Assembly (NCBI GenBank): GCA_964251665.1 | Contig: CAXUKO010000024.1 | Span: forward strand, 1 to 64,000 | DNA: 64,000 bases | Direction: 5' to 3' | Origin: JBBQLG01 sp964251665 | GTDB lineage: Bacteria > Bacteroidota > Bacteroidia > Cytophagales > Spirosomataceae | Notes under the pieces: model-generated | Told to the model about the DNA's origin: nothing | Database searches by the model: none | The model's input: only the letters and a program-made list of their open reading frames with translations | In this document: positions 25,358 to 37,400 of the stretch, piece after piece | Position numbering within the stretch: position 1 is the stretch's first letter | Layout of the letters: each line of letters begins with the position of its first letter | Translations under genes and position numbers: made by a program

Positions 25358-25379
25358 TTCATTATATTAATATAATGAA
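25358..25379. promoter_or_regulatory. 22-bp perfect palindrome, putative operator
   Basis: Arms of 11 bp (TTCATTATATT and its complement) meet with no spacer. It sits just downstream of the -7 box, where a bound repressor would block initiation of the accessory operon. A cluster role in plasmid partition (centromere-like site) is the alternative, since the ParA gene is next to it. Confidence 0.55.
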
Positions 25380-25416
25380 GTATATTTATAGAGTAGATAA
25401 CAAATGAACGCCAGCT

Positions 25417-25731
25417 ATGAAGGTCTTTTTGAAGCATAGTATTGCCAACTTTTTTTATTGTCTCGACCTGGATACCCAGCAGGTTGAATCATGTAGCACT
25501 GTCGCCGGACGGGAGCGAGTAGAACGATACGAAGGGGTATCCGGCCCCTTACAAACGGGTAACGTGCTGATTACTTCACAGGAGTATTACAATGCACGAA
25601 ACTACACCCTGCAACGGCTGGGAGCCATCGACATGACACCGCAGACTGAGGAACCTAACGGCTTGCCCATAGACCAGGCCAGCCGAACACAGACAAAACC
25701 AAACTTTCCTTATCGGCCTTCTGACAACTAA
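25417..25731 (+). CDS. Hypothetical protein, first of accessory operon
   Basis: A 104-residue soluble protein starting KVFLKHSIANFFYCLDLDTQ with no motif I recognise. No signal peptide. It follows the promoter and palindrome at 25322-25379 and is the first of several small unknown genes next to the transfer region. Such leading-region genes on other conjugative plasmids often counter host defence or aid establishment, but that is only an analogy here. Confidence 0.55.
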   Translation: MKVFLKHSIANFFYCLDLDTQQVESCSTVAGRERVERYEGVSGPLQTGNVLITSQEYYNARNYTLQRLGAIDMTPQTEEPNGLPIDQASRTQTKPNFPYRPSDN

Positions 25732-25738
25732 TCACTTT

Positions 25739-25966
25739 ATGACGACTACCCTAACGCTTGAGGTCGAAATAACCGTAAACTTTTATCACACTGCCGGTAG
25801 CCCTGCCGACTACTGGTACCCTGGGGATGCTGCCGAGGTGGACTTACGCTCTGTATCTATCGGTGGTCATACCCTACCGCTAAACTGCCTGAGCAGTGAA
25901 CAGCTAAAAACCATTGAGGAAGCCGCTTTTGCCGAAGCGGATCAATATGAGCCAGATTACAACTAA
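25739..25966 (+). CDS. Hypothetical small beta-rich protein
   Basis: A 75-residue protein (MTTTLTLEVEITVNFYHTAG...) that starts 7 bp after the previous stop and has an acidic tail (EEAAFAEADQYEPDYN). It alternates hydrophobic and polar residues, consistent with beta strands. The family is unknown to me. Its operon position argues that it is a real gene. Confidence 0.55.
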   Translation: MTTTLTLEVEITVNFYHTAGSPADYWYPGDAAEVDLRSVSIGGHTLPLNCLSSEQLKTIEEAAFAEADQYEPDYN

Positions 25967-25979
25967 CCCCCTTTATAGT

Positions 25980-26642
25980 ATGTCAACATCCAAATTTCAG
26001 CAATTAATGGAATCAGCCCGCGTACTCGACCCTAATACCCTTGAACCAGTTTCAAACATCAAATCCTGGCAGACGGTCAACCAGAAGACCGGCGAGGTAA
26101 TCAGCAAATACAAATATCTTGAAGGCCACCCAAAACAGTACCGTTTTGATGCAAAAGAGGGCATGTTTACAGTCAATGAACGGGAGAAAGTTGGGAACAC
26201 ATTAACCTTCCAGCCGATAGCGTGGCGCATCTTTAACGACAGCATTCTAAAGCAGTCAGAAAAGCAATGGGCGGAACTGTTCTTTATTGATGATAGCAAA
26301 TGCGTGTCTACGGTGCTATTTCATGGGTATTCGGTCAATAACATCTTTCGGCTGATAGAGCCGCTATACTATGATGATCTTAAACTTGCTGATGTAGTGA
26401 TTACGGCAACTGCCGAGCGTAAAGAGAACACGAAGATTCAACCGAAAGGTATTTACCACATTGCCCGCTTCAGTTACGAATTGGCAGATGCCGACCTGAC
26501 AAAACAGCGGCAACAGTACGCACAAGATAACCGGGTTTATCGGCACGATACCCAAACCGACCCCGCCCGGTTTAAGACTTCGCACCAGTACAATTTACTG
26601 CCGACCAGAAGTACACCGCAGCCAATAGCTCAGGTAGCCTGA
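25980..26642 (+). CDS. Hypothetical protein of accessory operon
   Basis: About 220 residues from MSTSKFQQLMESARVLD at 25980; an in-frame ATG at 25947 lies inside the previous gene and is less likely. Soluble, mixed alpha/beta, with conserved-looking aromatic stretches (PIAWRIFNDSILKQSEKQW). I do not recognise the family. It is followed 10 bp later by a strong terminator, so the first three genes form a unit. Confidence 0.6.
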   Translation: MSTSKFQQLMESARVLDPNTLEPVSNIKSWQTVNQKTGEVISKYKYLEGHPKQYRFDAKEGMFTVNEREKVGNTLTFQPIAWRIFNDSILKQSEKQWAELFFIDDSKCVSTVLFHGYSVNNIFRLIEPLYYDDLKLADVVITATAERKENTKIQPKGIYHIARFSYELADADLTKQRQQYAQDNRVYRHDTQTDPARFKTSHQYNLLPTRSTPQPIAQVA

Positions 26643-26652
26643 TACCTCAACA

Positions 26653-26675
26653 GACCGGAGCGGATTGCTCCGGTC
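26653..26675 (+). terminator. Rho-independent terminator
   Basis: A 9-bp GC-rich stem (GACCGGAGC and complement) with a 5-base loop, followed by ATTTTTC. It ends the three-gene unit before it. Confidence 0.75.
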
Positions 26676-26695
26676 ATTTTTCTCCTCTATCTACT

Positions 26696-26857
26696 ATGTA
26701 CGCTTTCAATACAAAGGACGGTAGAACCTACCGAACCGCTTTTAGTCCACGGGAAATTGCCCGGATGTATTGCTTCGATGCTTGGGACGATTCCGGCAAC
26801 CGGTATGTCGTCCTGACCGACGAGACCAATTTTAAAACCTTTGAATTCAATCAGTAA
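26696..26857 (+). CDS. 53-residue hypothetical protein
   Basis: A short gene, MYAFNTKDGRTYRTAFSPRE..., with a plausible compact fold and normal codon use for this region. It has no terminator of its own and lies 24 bp before the DUF3846-like gene. No function assigned. Confidence 0.5.
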   Translation: MYAFNTKDGRTYRTAFSPREIARMYCFDAWDDSGNRYVVLTDETNFKTFEFNQ

Positions 26858-26881
26858 CCAACCTAACGACAACAAATTCAA

Positions 26882-27253
26882 ATGAGCAAGCTAATTAAAC
26901 TCATCAGCATCGACCCGACCGAACAGACTATTGAGGAGGTCGAAATACAAGCCAACAGCTTACAGGCTCTCTATAAACACATTGGTTGTCATACTATTGA
27001 CTTCGTTGCCCGCACCGCAAAAGGCGATGCATTAATCGTAGATGACGAAGCGTTGTTACACGAGCCGCAACCGCCCGCTTTTAAATTTGGCTGGTATCCG
27101 TACCGAATACACGGTATTGCACTTGTGGCCGGTTCCGATGGTGATGGCGGTACAATCGAGCCAAGATTGACGCTGCAACAGGTACGCAACTTGGTGACGT
27201 TTTTAGGGGATGTTCATACCGAACCCATAATGAAAGTGTATTCGTGGCATTGA
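26882..27253 (+). CDS. DUF3846-like hypothetical protein
   Basis: A 123-residue protein. The segment DALIVDDEALLHEPQ followed by YRIHGIALVAGSDGDGG resembles DUF3846, a domain of plasmid and phage accessory proteins of unknown role. No signal peptide. It is followed by a strong terminator at 27259-27290. The resemblance is moderate and based on motif layout. Confidence 0.5.
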   Translation: MSKLIKLISIDPTEQTIEEVEIQANSLQALYKHIGCHTIDFVARTAKGDALIVDDEALLHEPQPPAFKFGWYPYRIHGIALVAGSDGDGGTIEPRLTLQQVRNLVTFLGDVHTEPIMKVYSWH

Positions 27254-27258
27254 TTCAT

Positions 27259-27290
27259 AAAGCCGGGCGATATCCCCTCCGCCCGGCTTT
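27259..27290 (+). terminator. Rho-independent terminator
   Basis: An 11-bp stem (AAAGCCGGGCG and complement) with a 10-base loop and a T-rich tail (TTCTTCC), ending the DUF3846-like gene. Confidence 0.8.
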
Positions 27291-27332
27291 TTCTTCCCTT
27301 CTATTCTAATACCGAATTTAAATATCATCAGA

Positions 27333-27599
27333 ATGATGACCGAAGAGAATCAGAGAAGCCCAAGTCCATTTGAGGAAACCACCACGGGTTTAACTCATCT
27401 TACAGGAAAAGAACGCGATAGAGCTATCTGGAATGAAGCCCTTTATTGGGCCAGCCAGAACGCTTATATGGAAGCAATTGATGAATTCACAGGGGAAATC
27501 ACCGAAGTAAAAGTTGAGTCAATGGATTTAATGGACGAGATCTACCAAGTGAGTAAATCATCTATTCTGTTGGGTATAGAAAAAGAGAAGGCAAGATAA
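27333..27599 (+). CDS. Hypothetical small protein
   Basis: An 88-residue soluble acidic/helical protein (MMTEENQRSPSPFEET...). The second Met at 27336 is an equally good start. No motif recognised. It stands alone between the terminators at 27259-27290 and 27640-27676. Confidence 0.5.
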   Translation: MMTEENQRSPSPFEETTTGLTHLTGKERDRAIWNEALYWASQNAYMEAIDEFTGEITEVKVESMDLMDEIYQVSKSSILLGIEKEKAR

Positions 27600-27639
27600 G
27601 CGTGTGAACTAACTTTTGTGCCGAAATAATCACACTGCT

Positions 27640-27676
27640 AATAAGCCGCGCCAGACGATTCTAGGCGCGGCTTATT
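27640..27676. terminator. Hairpin terminator after small gene
   Basis: A 13-bp stem (AATAAGCCGCGCC and complement) with an 11-base loop and a T/A-rich flank. It is within the 319-bp gap 27600-27918, where I see no other feature apart from AT-rich sequence. Confidence 0.6.
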
Positions 27677-27918
27677 ATTGCCATTCACTGTACCGGAGAA
27701 ATCACCTGACTTATTGGCACGAAAATAGCTAGCCACGCTTCTTCCCATCTCCAATTACGTGCCTAAGTGGGTGTTTTTAAATGAAGGTTATGTTAATCTT
27801 ATCCTACATAAAGTTACATGTAGATATCCGTTAATTATAAGGCTTATGTTTACTTTTAATCAATAAATATCTATTAGTTCTTGGCATAGTTTAGTTTTGG
27901 CATACATATTGGAATAGA

Positions 27919-28239
27919 TTGAACATAAACTCATCTATTCAAATGAAGAACTTACTACTGAACAGTACAGTGCTTTTATGTTTAAGTCATACCATATCAC
28001 AATCGAAATATTTCGAATTGTGTATTATTAGTAGTCATTCGAGAGAATCCGATATCGTTTCAAAAGTTGAAGTGAAACCGAGCATTTGTGCCCTGGAAGG
28101 TATTGACAAAAAATTAAACGTTACCCATTTGTACTGTCCGGAATTGGGAACCTGGCCACTTTTTTCAACTGGTCAGGTAGGTGCAACTACAAATACTCTA
28201 CTACTAGCTCCTTATAGAAGTCAAGCCAACGAGACTTAA
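27919..28239 (+). pseudogene. Possible decayed fragment of an Ig-repeat exported protein
   Basis: A 106-residue frame that may start at MKNLLLNSTVLLCLSHTIS (signal-like). Near its end, GTWPLFSTGQVGATTNTLL resembles the W-STG-TG...SI core of the Ig-like repeats in the giant gene downstream. It is AT-rich and short, so it is more likely a remnant than a working gene. It could also be a chance frame. Confidence 0.3.
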
Positions 28240-28384
28240 CTTCATCTGCGAGGTTGTCTATAACAGACGCTCCTTCTTTAGCCGTAGACAGTAGGTTGTT
28301 ACAGACCTCATTGGCAAACAACCTTGCTGCTCAGAAACTCCTTTTTCTTAATTAAATCTCTTCGGCCAGTTATAGTCTGCTAAA

Positions 28385-28404
28385 CGATAAGACACGTCTT
28401 ATCG
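28385..28404. promoter_or_regulatory. Inverted repeat upstream of giant toxin gene
   Basis: CGATAAGAC and its exact complement, separated by 2 bases, lie 70 bp before the giant gene. The position suits a regulator binding site in the 235-bp gap; no regulator is known. Confidence 0.35.
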
Positions 28405-28474
28405 GTCTGGCTGTGCTTTGAAGTAACCTTCATTTACTAAAGCAATCTTTTGCTTTCCATTCGCTCAGTTTACA

Positions 28475-31400
28475 ATGATTCTATCTCTACGCCTTGTATT
28501 CAGAATTCTGAGTCTACTTTTTATTTGGTTCACTACTCAAAGCCAAAGGGCAGTTGCCGGTATTGATCCTCCTATTCGAAGAGAGCCCATAAAAGAAGAG
28601 GCTGTTCGTCATCGACCTGGATTGCCTAGGCCATTTTCCAAAACTGTTTTTTCGGAAGTCGGCCCCCTACCTTTCAGGCCAACTCCTGTTCGCTCAAGCA
28701 AGTTAGGAACTAAGCTACCATTACCCAATGCGGCTGACCCTATACGTTTTAGTCTGACAACCAGAAAGGATAGTGTAGCTATAGGCGAAGAGGTAGAAAT
28801 TACTATTCGAGCTGAACTATTGGATATTCCCAGCAGTCTGATGTTCTTTCTGCCTGGCTCTAACTCGTATGCGCTCAAGGTAATCATGCCTGAAAATTTC
28901 CAGCGAACAGGAGGCAGTTTTAATGATTATGTAGAAGGAACACTGACTCGGCCTCATGAAGCAGTTGAATATACAATTAAAGGTGTATTCAATGAGCCGT
29001 CTTCCAACCCTTGTTTTACGCTATTAAGAGGACCTCGGGAGCGTACCTCGGATTCTTGGTTTATCAAGAAAGATGAAGTGTGTATTGGACTTCAAAAACG
29101 CTTAAATTCAGAGCAGTTGTTCAATCGATCTTCGAGACAGGGGTCCGATAGTTTATTAAACGGACATACTACTTCAGCCCTCACAGGAATAACAATCAAC
29201 CCTTCAATGACTTTGGGTAGTTGTCCATCAGCAGGAAATCCCGTAAGCTACACAGTTAATTTTACTAATTCTGGCGGTACTACTACATTATGGGCTTATC
29301 TGTGCCTTGGTAATAATAGAGCGAAAGTTAATTTTCCGGTTACTATTCCAGGAGGTGAATCAACGCTAACTGGCTCTATACCTCTGCCTGCCACCAGCGA
29401 TAATACTAATTGCCCTTCAACGGGTTTATGCGCAAACGGAAATTGTAACGTCTTTCACTTTCACTTCTTTAGAACGAAAGTAACCAGTGTTGATGCTTGT
29501 GGTAATTACGATGTAAATGGCAGTAGTGAATCAACGACTACAGATGTTATACCTTATGGATTAAATACGCCAACCATTTCTGGTGGTAACGCAAGAACAG
29601 CAGATGCTAATGGAAATATAACTTTAAGTGCTACTGGATGCAGTGTCTATGAAACTCTTCGCTGGTACCGTGCTGATGACGGAAATTATTTCGGCAATAA
29701 TGACAATTCTACCCTTTCTCTTCATTTAGATAATTATGACCTATCAGTTTATACAAGATGTATAAACAAGTCACTTCAGAGTTGTGTTGGCCCTCAGTCT
29801 AATATTGTAACGGTAGCCAGACCAAACTCAACGCCTAACCCCTGTGCAGGAGCCAGCACAGCACCTACCTGGGTGGACACGGGTGCTCCCTACTGTCAGG
29901 ACGGACGCCGGTACCAGAACCAGTACGACNNNNNNNNNNNNNNNNNNNNNNNNNNNNNNNNNNNNNNNNNNNNNNNNNNNNNNNNNNNNNNNNNNNNNNN
30001 NNNNNNNNNNNNNNNNNNNNNNNNNNNNNGGACACGGGTGCTCCCTACTGTCAGGACGGACGCCGGTACCAGAACCAGTACGACACCAACCAGTGCTCGG
30101 CTTCCAACCCCCGCACGCGTGCAGTCGACATCGGCTCGTGTGCCACCGCCCCGACCGATGTCTGTCTCAAGGCCGATGGCAGTCCTTACCCCAACGACCA
30201 GAACATCACCGGCCCCACCAGCACCGTGTGTGCCGGATCAGCAGTGACCCTGTCAGCCAACAACTGCGGGGATGGTGCCGTAGTGCGCTGGTCCACGGGC
30301 GACACCGGTAGTACGCTCAACCTGAACGCTCCCTCCACTAACACCAACTACACTTTCACCTGTACCTATCCCAGCACCTGCGTTCGGTACTCCTCTACCT
30401 TCACCCTGCGCACTCAGACCTGCACGACTGACCCCTGCGCAGGAGCCAGCACAGCACCTACCTGGGTGGACACGGGTGCTCCCTACTGTCAGGACGGACG
30501 CCGGTACCAGAACCAGTACGACTCTAACCAGTGCTCCTCCTCTAACCCCCGCACTCAAGTCAGAGACCTTGGGCCATGTACTACCGGCTCCTCATTCGTT
30601 CTCATTCCTCCGAGTTTTAATTGCTCGACTAATCAATTCACCTTCCAGACCACAGGCGGAAACGGTAGTACAATTCGCTATTATGCTCCTGGAATTACAA
30701 ATTGGACTCTTAGTGCCGGAGTTTTCAACATCAATTATGATAACAACACCGTATTTAACTTACAGGCCTGTCAGGGTTGCGATGCCAATATTAGTGGCGG
30801 AACGTTTGTTACCTATTCCTGGAACCCAAGTGCCTATTGTAGTAATCAAACGGTTAAGCCTGCCCCGCCGGTAGTCAACAACGTTACCATCTGCGCCGGG
30901 CAGGGGGCTACGCTAATGGCTAATGGGTGTAGCGGACAGATACTGTGGTCGACGGGATATTCAGGAAACCCCCTTACGTTGGCTGCTTCGGCCCTGACCA
31001 CGACCAGATCGTTTACAGCCATATGTCAGGGGCAGCAGAACAGTGATCCGGCCACAGCCACTGTCACGGTTAATCCGAACCCGATAGCTATCCCGAAATC
31101 CCGCATTTATAATCAGGATTTTGGTACGCTTACCAGCCAAACCCTCTGTGCAGGTGGCAACATTGCCTTTGGTATGTCGCCCTATCCCATTCCGGCCGGT
31201 TATACTCTGCAGTGGAAAGCGCCCAATGGTGATCCCAGACCCGTTAATGAAAACTGGGACATTCTAAACGTAACTAACGGCAATGCGGGTACATACACCT
31301 ATACGGTCACGGATAACAATGGGTGTTCCAGTTCAGCTACCGTTAACGTAATGGTTATCTCTGCGCCTACCATTACAGGCAACCTCAGTATTTGCGCGGG

Positions 31401-34400
31401 TAGTAATACCACACTTACCGCTTCGTGCCCCTACGGAGGTACTCCCAATTGGACCAATGGCTCTCTAATAGTCAGTGCGGCCGGTACTTATACCGCTACC
31501 TGTTCAGGTAATGGGTGTACCAGTCCGATTTCCAGCGTTACCGTCACTCAGCGACCAGCTAATCAATGTACAACGGGTGGGACTCTAACGCTGTTGGTGC
31601 CAACCTTTAATTGTAGTACTCACCAGTTTATATTTAATACCAGCGGAGGAGATGGCACTCCTGTTCGATTCTTCAGCGTTGGTATCACCGGCTGGACAAC
31701 CAGTACGGGCCCTTTCTATCCAGATATATATCCTGATACTAAGCCATTCAATTTGATAGCCTGCCAAGGCTGTGATGTTAATGGCTACGGTGGGACACAG
31801 GTCAATTACTCCTGGGATGCGATTGCCTATTGTAATAAACCGGCAAAGCCAGCCGTCACCAGCTCGACAATCTGTGCCGGGCAGAGCGCGGTGTTAAGTG
31901 CAACTGGATGTAGTGGACAGGTGCAATGGTCAACGGGCCAAACCGGAACCAGTATTCTTATATCAGCTACAGCACTGACAACTACCACTTCGTTCACCGC
32001 CACGTGTCAGGTTGGGTCATATAGTAGTGACCCGGCTACAGGTATGGTAACAGTTTTACCGCTACCCATACCCAGCATAAGTGGTAGTTTAAATATTTGC
32101 GCGGGCCAGACGACAGCATTGACTGCCAATGGCGGGGGCACTTATCGGTGGAGTACTGGCGCGACAACGGCAGCCATCACGGCCAGTACAGCAGGTACTT
32201 ACTCGGTGACCGTCACCAGCGGATCGGGCTGCTCAGCGGTGGCCAGCGCGAATGTGGTTGTCTACGCCATGCCTGCTGCCCCTACTCTTACTGCCAGTTC
32301 AACAAGTCTTTGTCCAGGTGGAACGAGTGTACTGACGGCGTCTGGTTGTTCAGGTACTGTCACCTGGTCAACGGGGGCAACTGGATCAAACAGCATAACG
32401 GTAAGCCCAGCAGTCTCCACTACTTATAATGCCATTTGTACTACATTTCCTGTTAGTGGTATTTATTGTCAATCGGCCAATGCCAGTATAGGGATAAGTG
32501 TCAACGCGGTACCTGTTGCCAGCATCGCTGGTAATTTAAGTATCTGCGCTGGCCAAACCACCACGCTCACAGCCAGTGGAGGCAGCACCTACCGCTGGAG
32601 CACCGGAGCGATAACCGCAGCAATATCTGCCAGCACAGCGGGGACTTATAGTGTGACGGTGACCACTGGGGCCGGTTGTTCTGCCGTCACCAGTGCAGGA
32701 ATTGTCGTCAATCCCTTACCTACAGCCAGTATTGTTGGTAGTTTGAGTATCTGTACAGGGCAGACCACTACTATAACCGCCAGTGGGGGCAGTAGCTACC
32801 GATGGAGTACGGGGGCCTTGACCGCTGCAGTCAGTGTAAGTGTGGCAGGCACCTATAGCGTGACCGTCACTAATGGCTCAGGGTGTTCAGTCGTAACCAG
32901 TGCGAATGTGGTGATCAATGCTCAGCCTGTTGCCAGCATCAGCGGAAACCTCAGTATTTGTGCTGGCCAAACCACCACGCTCACGGCCAGTGGAGGAAGC
33001 ACCTACCAATGGAACACCGGAGCGATGACAGCAGCCATCAGCGCCAGTGTGGCCACTACGTATAGTGTTACCGTGAGTAACGGGGCAGGTTGTTTAGCTG
33101 TAGCTAATGCGAGTGTGAGCATCAGTTCTGCGCCAGTTGCTTCTATAGTCGGTACCTTAAGTGTCTGTGCTGGTCAATCAACGACACTGACCGCTACCGG
33201 CGGTAGTAGCTACCGTTGGAGTACCGGCGCTACCACTTCATCAATTACCGCTGCTACAGCCGGGCCGTATAGTGTAACGGTAACAGCTGGAACAGGTTGT
33301 TCGGCTGTAACCAGCGCTACTTTGGTGGTTAACTCAGTACCTACTGCCAGCATCGCAGGTAATTTGAGTATCTGCGCCGGGCAAAGCACAGTCTTAACGG
33401 CGAATGGGGGTAGTACCTATCGGTGGAGCACAGGAGCGACTACAGCAGCCATCACGGCCAGCACAGCTGGCACCTACTCAGTAACTGTTAGTAGCGGGGC
33501 TGGGTGCTCAGCGGTGGCTAGTGCCAATGTAGTGGTTAACGCTTTGCCTACCGCCAGCATCAGCGGAAACCTCAGCCTCTGTGCTGGTCAAACGACGATC
33601 TTGACTGGGATTGGAGGAAGCACCTACCGGTGGAGCACGGGTGCCACTACAGCAGCTGTATCTGTCAGTACAGCGGGTACCTATAGCCTAACGGTGACCA
33701 GTGGTGCAGGTTGTTCAGCATTAACCAGCGCGAGTGTGATGGTTAATGCGGTACCTGTTGCCAGCATCGCTGGTAACTTAAGTATCTGCGCTGGCCAAAC
33801 CACCACGCTCACAGCCAGTGGAGGCAACACCTACCGCTGGACTACAGGGGCAACCACATCTACGCTTAGTGTGAGTGTAGCAGGGACTTACTCGGTAACG
33901 GTTACCAGTGGAACAGGATGTTCAGCTGTAGCCAGTGCGAACGTAGTGGTCAACGCGGTACCTATGGCCAGCATCGCCGGTAACTTAAGCCTCTGCGCCG
34001 GGCAGAGTACAACCCTGACGGCCAGTGGGGGCACCAATTATACTTGGTCAACCGGGCAGACAACCCAATCGATTATCATTAGCCCAGCCGCTACAACGCC
34101 TTATTCAGTGACTGCCGGTGCCAGCGGCTGTATAGGTGCTCCCGCAACCCAGACGGTAACCGTAGGGCTTAAACCAGCTAAACCTACTTCCGCTTCGGCA
34201 ACACCTATCGCTATTAACAAGCCTACCAGCGTTACACTGACGGCCGCCGGGTGTTCAGGAACCTTACGCTGGGAATACGCCAATGGAAGTGTACTAGCCG
34301 GAAACGTCGTTTCAGTCAGTGCTACCACAACATTTGGGGTGCGGTGCCAAAATGCACTGGGTTGTTTAAGCGATACGGCTTCTGTCACGATTCGATACCT

Positions 34401-37400
34401 CAATCTACCCCTGCCAACCATTGGTCAATACCCGACCGCCCCACTATTTTGTGGACCGGCGAACATGACCCTGACGGCCAATGGTTGTCCGGTTGGCAGT
34501 ACGCCCAAATGGTGGAATGGCAGCACCGGTCAAACCTTGATGATTACCCTGACTACGTCAACAACCTTATCGGCTGTTTGTACGCAGGATGGTTTGGAAG
34601 GGCCATCATCGAATACCATTCCAATTACCATCAGGACCGCTCCTACAATCAGTTCTGCTAATGGCTTCACTATCGGCCAGCCAATTTCATTAAAATACGC
34701 TCAAACACTTTCGTTGACAGCAGTTGCTCCTGGGGCGAACGGAATTGTCTGGCGAGGACCGGTGGATTACTCCTGGCCCGAGGCCGCTCTGACCCGAATT
34801 GGTGTGACGTCAGACATGTCTGGCTTGTACACGGCCGTCGCTTCGTACACCAGTAATGCCTGTTCTACTTCGGCAGTCGTTACGGTTATTATTGATAACC
34901 CGTTGCTGGGTACTCAGCCGATCACTCCAGCCAGCTATTGTGCGGGCTCAATCCTGACCGTTCCCTTTGCCACTACGGATACATTTGGAAGCGGCAATGT
35001 ATTTACTGTGCAATTGTCGGATGTTAGTGGGAGCTTCGCTAATCCTACTTCACTGAGTGGTACTGTGGCTGCGAACGCTATAGTGGTTACCTTGCCCCTT
35101 ACAACACCACCCGGCACGGGATACAGGGTGCGCCTAATGGGCAGCAATCCTCAAACAGAAGGAGAGGCAAGCTCTACCATCCTGACGATCTCAGCTCCCC
35201 CGAGTGTATCAGCCATGAGCAACAGCCCGGCTGGACAGGTGAGTATTGGCGATACATTACGGCTGACAACGAGTGGACAGAACCTAACGGGAGCAACCTA
35301 TACCTGGAGCGGGCCGAATAATTATGCAGCCACCGTAGCGAACCCTGCTATTCCTAAAAGTACCACGGCAAACAATGGCATCTATACCTTGACGCTACGT
35401 ACTTCAGGTGGCTGCACCGTTACGGCACAGACCAGCGTATCACTAAACGCCGATACCAGTCATGTGCAGCGTAACATTCGTATCAAATCCGTAGATGCCA
35501 CACTCAGCGAAACGGATCTGATTCCGCGTGTAAATGGAGGGCTTGGTTCGCTGAACCTCTCGGTGGAGGAACTGGATGGCCAAAGTCTGGCAGGCTACAC
35601 CTATCTTTGGACGCGGCCAGTAAGCACGACCGATACGACACCCGCTACGGCAACGTCGATCACCTTAACCGGTGGACAGGTTGGCGAGTACAAAGTGTTG
35701 CTAACAAAAGGCCGGGATACCCTGATAGCCTATACAACAATACGATCGAAACCCTGCAGGCAGGTAGCCCATACCTACCGTTGCGGTGTGGGGCCAGCTA
35801 CACCTATCCTGGATTCTGGTAGCCTCGGTTTGAGCAGCTTAGCACCTGGAGATACCATTCGTACAGGTGACTTTGATGTGATAGTAACACAAATATTGAG
35901 TGGTGGTGCTGGTAACTGGACAGGTAAAGGCTATACTGAAATCCCTTATTTGCAAGGCCAACAAATTGCTGTTGAGTTTACCAACGCCTTTGTGAACGAT
36001 TGTTATGAATTCACGGGGCGTTCAGGAATAGTGCAATCTACTTTTGATCCGAGTTGGAGTGGGGTAGTAGATATTGATGCAGGAATTGACTTGTTAAAAA
36101 AAGCGGCCGAGCAAGTGGATATACTTTTGTCAGCTTACAAAGGGACACCTGATCAAATAACTGCCATACAGAACACGATTGTACCCTTACTGGAGCAGTA
36201 TAAGGATAATCCTCAGGCTGCTGATCTGATTGATAAGCTCAACCATCTTTCTAAAGACTGTAAAACCAGTGATCCTAATGCTGGTACATTGAGTGCTGCT
36301 TGTCAGCTTGCTTTAAAGGAGGTACAAATGTCGTATGACTCTTTGCAGAAGATTATTGATGAGCTACCTCCTTTCCCAGATGAACTACTATCTGGACAAG
36401 TTCCATCGCCAAACGGGCGTGTAGCGGCTAGCGATAGCCCAGTTCCAGATATTACACTGGCTGAGTTAAATGGTTGCGCAACCTTAAAAGATTGTGCAAC
36501 TAAGGTTGGATGTAGCTGCGGAGGGAAAGTTACAAAGTATTATGGCCAGCTTTATGGACCAGGAGATGAATTCTGGCTGATAGAGACGGGTGGTAAAAAA
36601 TATTACATTTGGCGTGGCTATTCTCTGACAAAAGAAATATGGGGATTCTGTCCTGTTGGTGAAAAGGAGTACACAGCCTTCTATCCAACTCAAGGTATCA
36701 CTGCCGGTGCTGCTTTTGCAGATGCGGGACAGAAGTTTGTCTTTGAGATAGGTCTGGTTATGGCAACTGGCGGTGGATCGACTGTTACTGAAGAAGTTAT
36801 TGCTAATGTTGGTGATGCTTTCGTGTCAGCTTTGGCCGAAAGTAACGGAGACTGGGATAAGTTTCAAGCATCACTGGGTACGAATCTTCTGTTTACATCT
36901 GTTGGTTTAACACCTGAAGCGGCTAAGCGCTTTAAGAAATTCCTTATTGAAGCGAAACCCTATTTTAGTCAGTTTGCTAGTGAAGCAGCTAAGAAGCTAA
37001 TAACTTGGAAGACCTCAACAGGATGGTTAAGCGATGTACTGGCTGGCGTGTCGAAGCTAACACCTAATGAGGCAACAAGAGTAAAAAGCTTTCTAAATGG
37101 GACGCTCAACACAACCTACGAGTTAGTTGTTAAGCAGGGTGGATCATTTAAAAAACTTACAGAAAATACCGCAGATATTCTTGATCAGAATAAAAATAGA
37201 ATTGCGACATTCATTAAACAGGGAAGTGATTATGCACTTGACAATATTAAATGGGCGAGCGATAATATTCAATATATTGTTCGCCAACGACTAAAAGGTG
37301 TTAAGTTTAGAAGAGCACCGGATGGCCTTTTCGAAACTGGTGATCTAGAATTAGTTGAGGAAATTTGTAACAGCGGAGGGCGCCTATCTGCTAGTACTAA

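Noticed and set aside
29844..30311. A frame running through the N gap with low-complexity Arg/Pro/Ser text
   Set aside because: It is a shadow frame of the giant toxin gene; the real frame carries the CAGASTAPTW repeat on both sides.
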